From positions 1 to 44,937 of the forward strand of contig NZ_BCRQ01000017.1 in assembly GCF_001552675.1 (NCBI RefSeq): a stretch of 44,937 nt of DNA, read 5' to 3'. Below, one piece after another: positions 42,224-44,937 of the stretch. How positions within the stretch are numbered: position 1 is the stretch's first letter; each line of letters starts with the position of its first letter. The translations under genes and the position numbers were made by a program. A model generated the notes under the pieces. It was not told the origin of the DNA. It saw only the letters and a program-made list of their open reading frames with translations, and did not search any database. Source of the DNA: Alicyclobacillus sendaiensis NBRC 100866. Lineage in GTDB: Bacteria; Bacillota; Bacilli; Alicyclobacillales; Alicyclobacillaceae.

Positions 42224-43335
42224 TGGGGGTGGACGAGTTGACGGCCGTCCAGATGGCGTTCGGGCTCTGCATGGTGCTGTTTGGCGCAGAGCTGTTCACC
42301 AACGGCGTGGAGTGGCTCGGCGTGAAGCTCCGCCTGGGCGAGGGCGCCGTGGGGAGCGTGCTGGCGGCGCTCGGAACGGCGCTGCCCGAGACGGCGGTTC
42401 CCATGACGGCGATTGTGCTCGGCGGTGGCGAGGCGGACCAGGTCGGCATGGGTGGGATTTTGGGGGCGCCGTTTCTGTTGGCGACGCTCGGCGGGCTCGT
42501 GCTCGCGCTCGCCGCTGTGCTGTTTCGCACAGGCCATCCCGCGGGTGGCATGGCGGTCAGCAGCCGGGCCTTTCTGCGCGATCTCGCCTTTTTTCTGGTC
42601 GGGTTCTCCCTCTCCCTCGCGCCCGCAGCGTGGCCGGCGCCTTGGTTCAAAGCGTCGGTCGCGTGTTTGCTCATCGGCTGGTATGTGGTCTTCGTCCGCG
42701 CGCACCTGCGCGACGGCGACAGAGCCGAGTCCGCGCCCGACCTGCGGCCGCTCTACCTGAACCGCCGCCACGGCCATCCGGCCGCGGTCGCCGTCCTCGC
42801 GCAGATCGCCCTGGCGGTTCTGATCGTGGTGGCAGGCGCGCACCTTCTCACGAAGGGCGTGGAATCCGTCGCAGCGGAGCGAGCGGTGCCCGCGTTTGTG
42901 CTCTCCGCGCTCGTCGTGCCCCTGGCCACGGAATTGCCCGAGACGTTGAACAGCGTCCTCTGGATGCGAGACCGAAAGGACGCCCTCGCCGTCGGCAACA
43001 TCACCGGCGCCATGGTGTTTCAGGGGACGCTCGTGCCTGCCATCGGCATGCTCTTGACCGACTGGACGTTCACGCGCACGGCCTGGTGGACCGCCGGGCT
43101 CACGGTCGCGGCCGCCTCGTACCTGCTGATGGCGGTGCACCTCGCGTCGCGCGTTGAACCGTGGATGTTGGTGGTTCCCTCCATCGCGTACTTTGCGTTT
43201 CCCCTCGTCGCCTTCCAGCTCCATGCGTTGTCGCCGTCGGCCCGCCTTGCGCTTGTAGCCGCGATGTTGGCCTCGTCGGCGCTCTGCGCGGCCCTGTGGG
43301 TGCGATCTCGGCGCGACCTGCCCCCTCGCCGCTAG
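42223..43335 (+). CDS. Na+/Ca2+-exchanger-family membrane protein
   Basis: A cation antiporter-like protein of the inner membrane. The 370-residue protein has about ten hydrophobic segments in two inverted halves. Each half carries an alpha-repeat motif with the ion-binding acid: LGTALPETAVP (E56) and PLATELPETLNSV. AVGNITGAMVFQGTLVP in the second half is also family-like. The usual GTSLPE is altered in both repeats, so ion choice may differ. I chose GTG at 42223, nine bases after AAGGA; GTG at 42217 and 42229 are options. It follows the ABC permease after 72 bases and may be part of that transcript or controlled by the hairpin. It ends three bases before the hemL end (convergent). Confidence 0.82.
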   Translation: MGVDELTAVQMAFGLCMVLFGAELFTNGVEWLGVKLRLGEGAVGSVLAALGTALPETAVPMTAIVLGGGEADQVGMGGILGAPFLLATLGGLVLALAAVLFRTGHPAGGMAVSSRAFLRDLAFFLVGFSLSLAPAAWPAPWFKASVACLLIGWYVVFVRAHLRDGDRAESAPDLRPLYLNRRHGHPAAVAVLAQIALAVLIVVAGAHLLTKGVESVAAERAVPAFVLSALVVPLATELPETLNSVLWMRDRKDALAVGNITGAMVFQGTLVPAIGMLLTDWTFTRTAWWTAGLTVAAASYLLMAVHLASRVEPWMLVVPSIAYFAFPLVAFQLHALSPSARLALVAAMLASSALCAALWVRSRRDLPPRR

Positions 43336-43338
43336 GCG

Positions 43339-44640
43339 CTACACTTCCCTCGCGAGATGGGAGAACACACTATCGAGCGCCTCTGCCGTCTCCTCGATGT
43401 CCGCGTCGCTGTGAACCGCCGAAACAAACCACGCCTCGTACTTGGACGGCGCGATGAGGATGCCGCGATCGGAGAGGAGATGGAAGAACCGAGCGAAGCG
43501 CCGGCTGTCCGTGCGCGTCGCCGCCTCGTAATCGCGCACCGGCTCGCGGCCAAAGTAGATGGTGAACGCACCGCCGACGCGGTTGACCACGATATCGATC
43601 CCGTTCGCGCGAGCAGCCGTCTCGGCCACGTCCACGAGCAACGCCGCGCGGCGGGCCATCTCGTCGTACAGGCGAGGATCGGACAGCGTGCGCAGGCAAG
43701 CCATGCCTGTGCGCATGGAGAGCGGGTTCCCCGCCATGGTGCCGGCCTGGTACGCGGGCCCGAGTGGCGCCACCTGCTCCATGATGTCCCGCCGCCCACC
43801 ATACGCGCCGATGGGCAACCCCCCGCCGATGATCTTGCCGAGCGCGTACAGGTCTGGATGCACGCCGTAGAGCTGCGCCGCGCTCCCGTAGTGAAAGCGA
43901 AAGGCCGTGATCACCTCGTCGAAAATCACGAGCGCCCCCACTTCGTGGCCCAGGTCGATCACGTCGGCCAGGTACCGATCGTCGATGGGCGGCACGATGC
44001 CGAAATTGCCCACAATCGGTTCCACGAGGATGGCCGCGAGGTCCCGGCCGTGGGCGGCGAGCGCCTCCTTGAGCGCGGCGCGATCGTTAAACGGCACGGT
44101 GACGATCTCGCTCGCGATGTTGCGCGTGACGCCCGCGCTGTCCGGCACGCCGATGGATGACGGGCCGCTGCCTGCAGCGACGAGCATCGCGTCCGAGTGG
44201 CCGTGGTAACACCCGGCGAACTTGAGCACCTTCGTTCGCCCCGTGTAGGCGCGCGCGACGCGAACGGTCGTCATCACCGCTTCGGTTCCGGAGTTGACAA
44301 AGCGAATGCGCTCCAAGTCCGGGATGGCGGCGCGCAGCATTTCGGCAAACTCCACCTCGTACGGCGTGGGCGTTCCGTAGAGCACGCCGTCCTCCGCAGC
44401 CTCCTGAATCGCGCGCGTGATGGCCGGATGGGCGTGGCCGAGAATGGAAGGGCCATAGCCCGCGAGGTAGTCGATGTACCGGTTGCCGTCCACGTCGTAG
44501 AGATACGGCCCTTCGCCGCGGACCATGACCACGGGCGTGCCCCCGCCGACGGACTTGTACGATCGCGACGGGCTGTTGACGCCGCCCAAGATCACCTGTT
44601 CGGCTCGCTGAAACCAGACTTCCGACTGACGTCTCTCCAT
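43339..44640 (-). CDS. hemL: Glutamate-1-semialdehyde 2,1-aminomutase
   Basis: It turns glutamate-1-semialdehyde into 5-aminolevulinate for heme and related tetrapyrroles, using PLP. The 433-residue protein has [71 protein letters not shown] and the PLP lysine K269 in [17 protein letters not shown] chose ATG at 44640, with GGAGGAGGAACAGG upstream; ATG at 44673 gives 11 extra residues without a site. The length is normal. It has its own promoter and no other heme gene nearby. Many spore-formers carry two HemL-like genes; whether this is the main one cannot be told here. Confidence 0.96.
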   Translation of the reverse strand: MERRQSEVWFQRAEQVILGGVNSPSRSYKSVGGGTPVVMVRGEGPYLYDVDGNRYIDYLAGYGPSILGHAHPAITRAIQEAAEDGVLYGTPTPYEVEFAEMLRAAIPDLERIRFVNSGTEAVMTTVRVARAYTGRTKVLKFAGCYHGHSDAMLVAAGSGPSSIGVPDSAGVTRNIASEIVTVPFNDRAALKEALAAHGRDLAAILVEPIVGNFGIVPPIDDRYLADVIDLGHEVGALVIFDEVITAFRFHYGSAAQLYGVHPDLYALGKIIGGGLPIGAYGGRRDIMEQVAPLGPAYQAGTMAGNPLSMRTGMACLRTLSDPRLYDEMARRAALLVDVAETAARANGIDIVVNRVGGAFTIYFGREPVRDYEAATRTDSRRFARFFHLLSDRGILIAPSKYEAWFVSAVHSDADIEETAEALDSVFSHLAREV

Positions 44641-44663
44641 ATCCTGTTCCTCCTCCGCGCACC

Positions 44664-44692
44664 ATTGTTTCAACTGCTCTTTGCGCCGTCAA
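44664..44692 (-). promoter_or_regulatory. Sigma-A-like promoter of hemL
   Basis: On the minus strand, TTGACG (44687-44692) and AACAAT (44664-44669) are exactly 17 bases apart. They lie just ahead of the hemL binding site. Confidence 0.5.
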
Positions 44693-44766
44693 GGGAAGGC
44701 GCCGCGCGCATGAGCTGCCGGCGGCCGGGGCAACGTAGGGAAAACGGCGTTCGGAGGAGATGGAGC

Positions 44767-44913
44767 TTGCGCATGACGCCGCTCGACATGGCGCGAAGAT
44801 CGATGCAGCAAACGCACGCGGCGGTCGGCCGCCAGCCCGAATTGCGCGTCCTCGCCTTGGAAGACGCCTTTCCCACAGAGAAAGGCTCGCCGGACAAGCC
44901 GTATCGGCGCTGA
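44767..44913 (+). CDS. Small hypothetical protein (48 residues)
   Basis: TTG at 44767 lies nine bases after GGAGG; ATG at 44773, with TGGAG ahead of it, is the other option and gives 46 residues. The product is charged and soluble, with RQPELRVLALEDAFPTEKG near the middle and a C-terminal KPYRR. Codon use is like the neighbours, with G or C mostly in third positions. It is divergent from hemL. No family recognised. Confidence 0.45.
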   Translation: MRMTPLDMARRSMQQTHAAVGRQPELRVLALEDAFPTEKGSPDKPYRR

Positions 44914-44937
44914 CGGGCGATACATCCCGGCGGCTCC

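Noticed and set aside
41164-43224. Minus-strand open frame of about 686 codons over the permease and exchanger genes
   Set aside because: Same GC-driven effect; the plus-strand proteins have clear membrane segments and motifs, while the minus product is low-complexity and charged.
1-44937. CRISPR array, IS element, integrase or tRNA gene
   Set aside because: No regularly spaced repeats, transposase or integrase motifs, or cloverleaf-like sequences were noticed on reading; a tRNAscan and repeat search would settle it.

Overview
The window looks like chromosome of a spore-forming, GC-rich Bacillota bacterium. An Alicyclobacillus-type organism is my best guess; this rests on protein families and style, not on a database search. 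Supporting signs are AddAB instead of RecBCD, a YheC/YheD-type ATP-grasp protein, a short YkvM-type QueF, and a leucine-degradation cluster with the gene content of the Bacillus subtilis yng locus. Strong AGGAGG-type ribosome binding sites, many GTG starts and sigma-A-like promoters with 17-base spacers fit too. No tRNA, rRNA, CRISPR array, insertion sequence or phage gene was seen.

Layout. 1-9.7 kb: dusB, a convergent NiaP-like MFS transporter, then the overlapping addB-addA pair. 9.7-11.2 kb: a small membrane protein and a clearly broken LysM-NlpC/P60 cell-wall hydrolase. 11.2-14.5 kb (minus strand): galU, then moeA and an aldo/keto reductase that share a promoter. 14.5-20.9 kb: a PIG-L deacetylase with a GPH-type sugar transporter, a tryptophan-rich small protein, an atypical SDR, a 42-residue membrane protein, a 3-hydroxyacyl-CoA dehydrogenase whose 3' end overlaps an RsmF-type methylase, and queF. 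21-23.4 kb: the YheC/YheD ATP-grasp protein and a uronate-isomerase-like protein.

23.5-34.3 kb is the metabolic core: ten plus-strand genes, very tightly packed. They are both subunits of a 3-oxoacid CoA-transferase, a thiolase, an Acs-like acyl-CoA synthetase, an acyl-CoA dehydrogenase, a biotin carboxylase, a free biotinyl carrier protein, HMG-CoA lyase, a carboxyltransferase and an enoyl-CoA hydratase. Together they can take isovaleryl-CoA through 3-methylcrotonyl-, 3-methylglutaconyl- and HMG-CoA to acetyl-CoA and acetoacetate, then activate and split the acetoacetate. Two promoter regions drive it: one with a cre-like site, one with a perfect 12-base palindrome over the -35 box.

34.4-44.9 kb: a Rieske oxygenase, a beta-CASP-like metallo-hydrolase with a GC-poor patch around its metal site, an MFS exporter, a three-gene ABC system with a large exported membrane-anchored partner, a Na+/Ca2+-exchanger-like protein whose start lies in a hairpin, hemL, and a small unknown ORF at the edge.

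Nothing here is a convincing wholly new system. The best second-look items are the uncharacterised ABC triple, the paired operators of the leucine locus, the hairpin over the exchanger start, the mosaic metallo-hydrolase and the decayed hydrolase. Domain, motif and promoter calls were made by eye.
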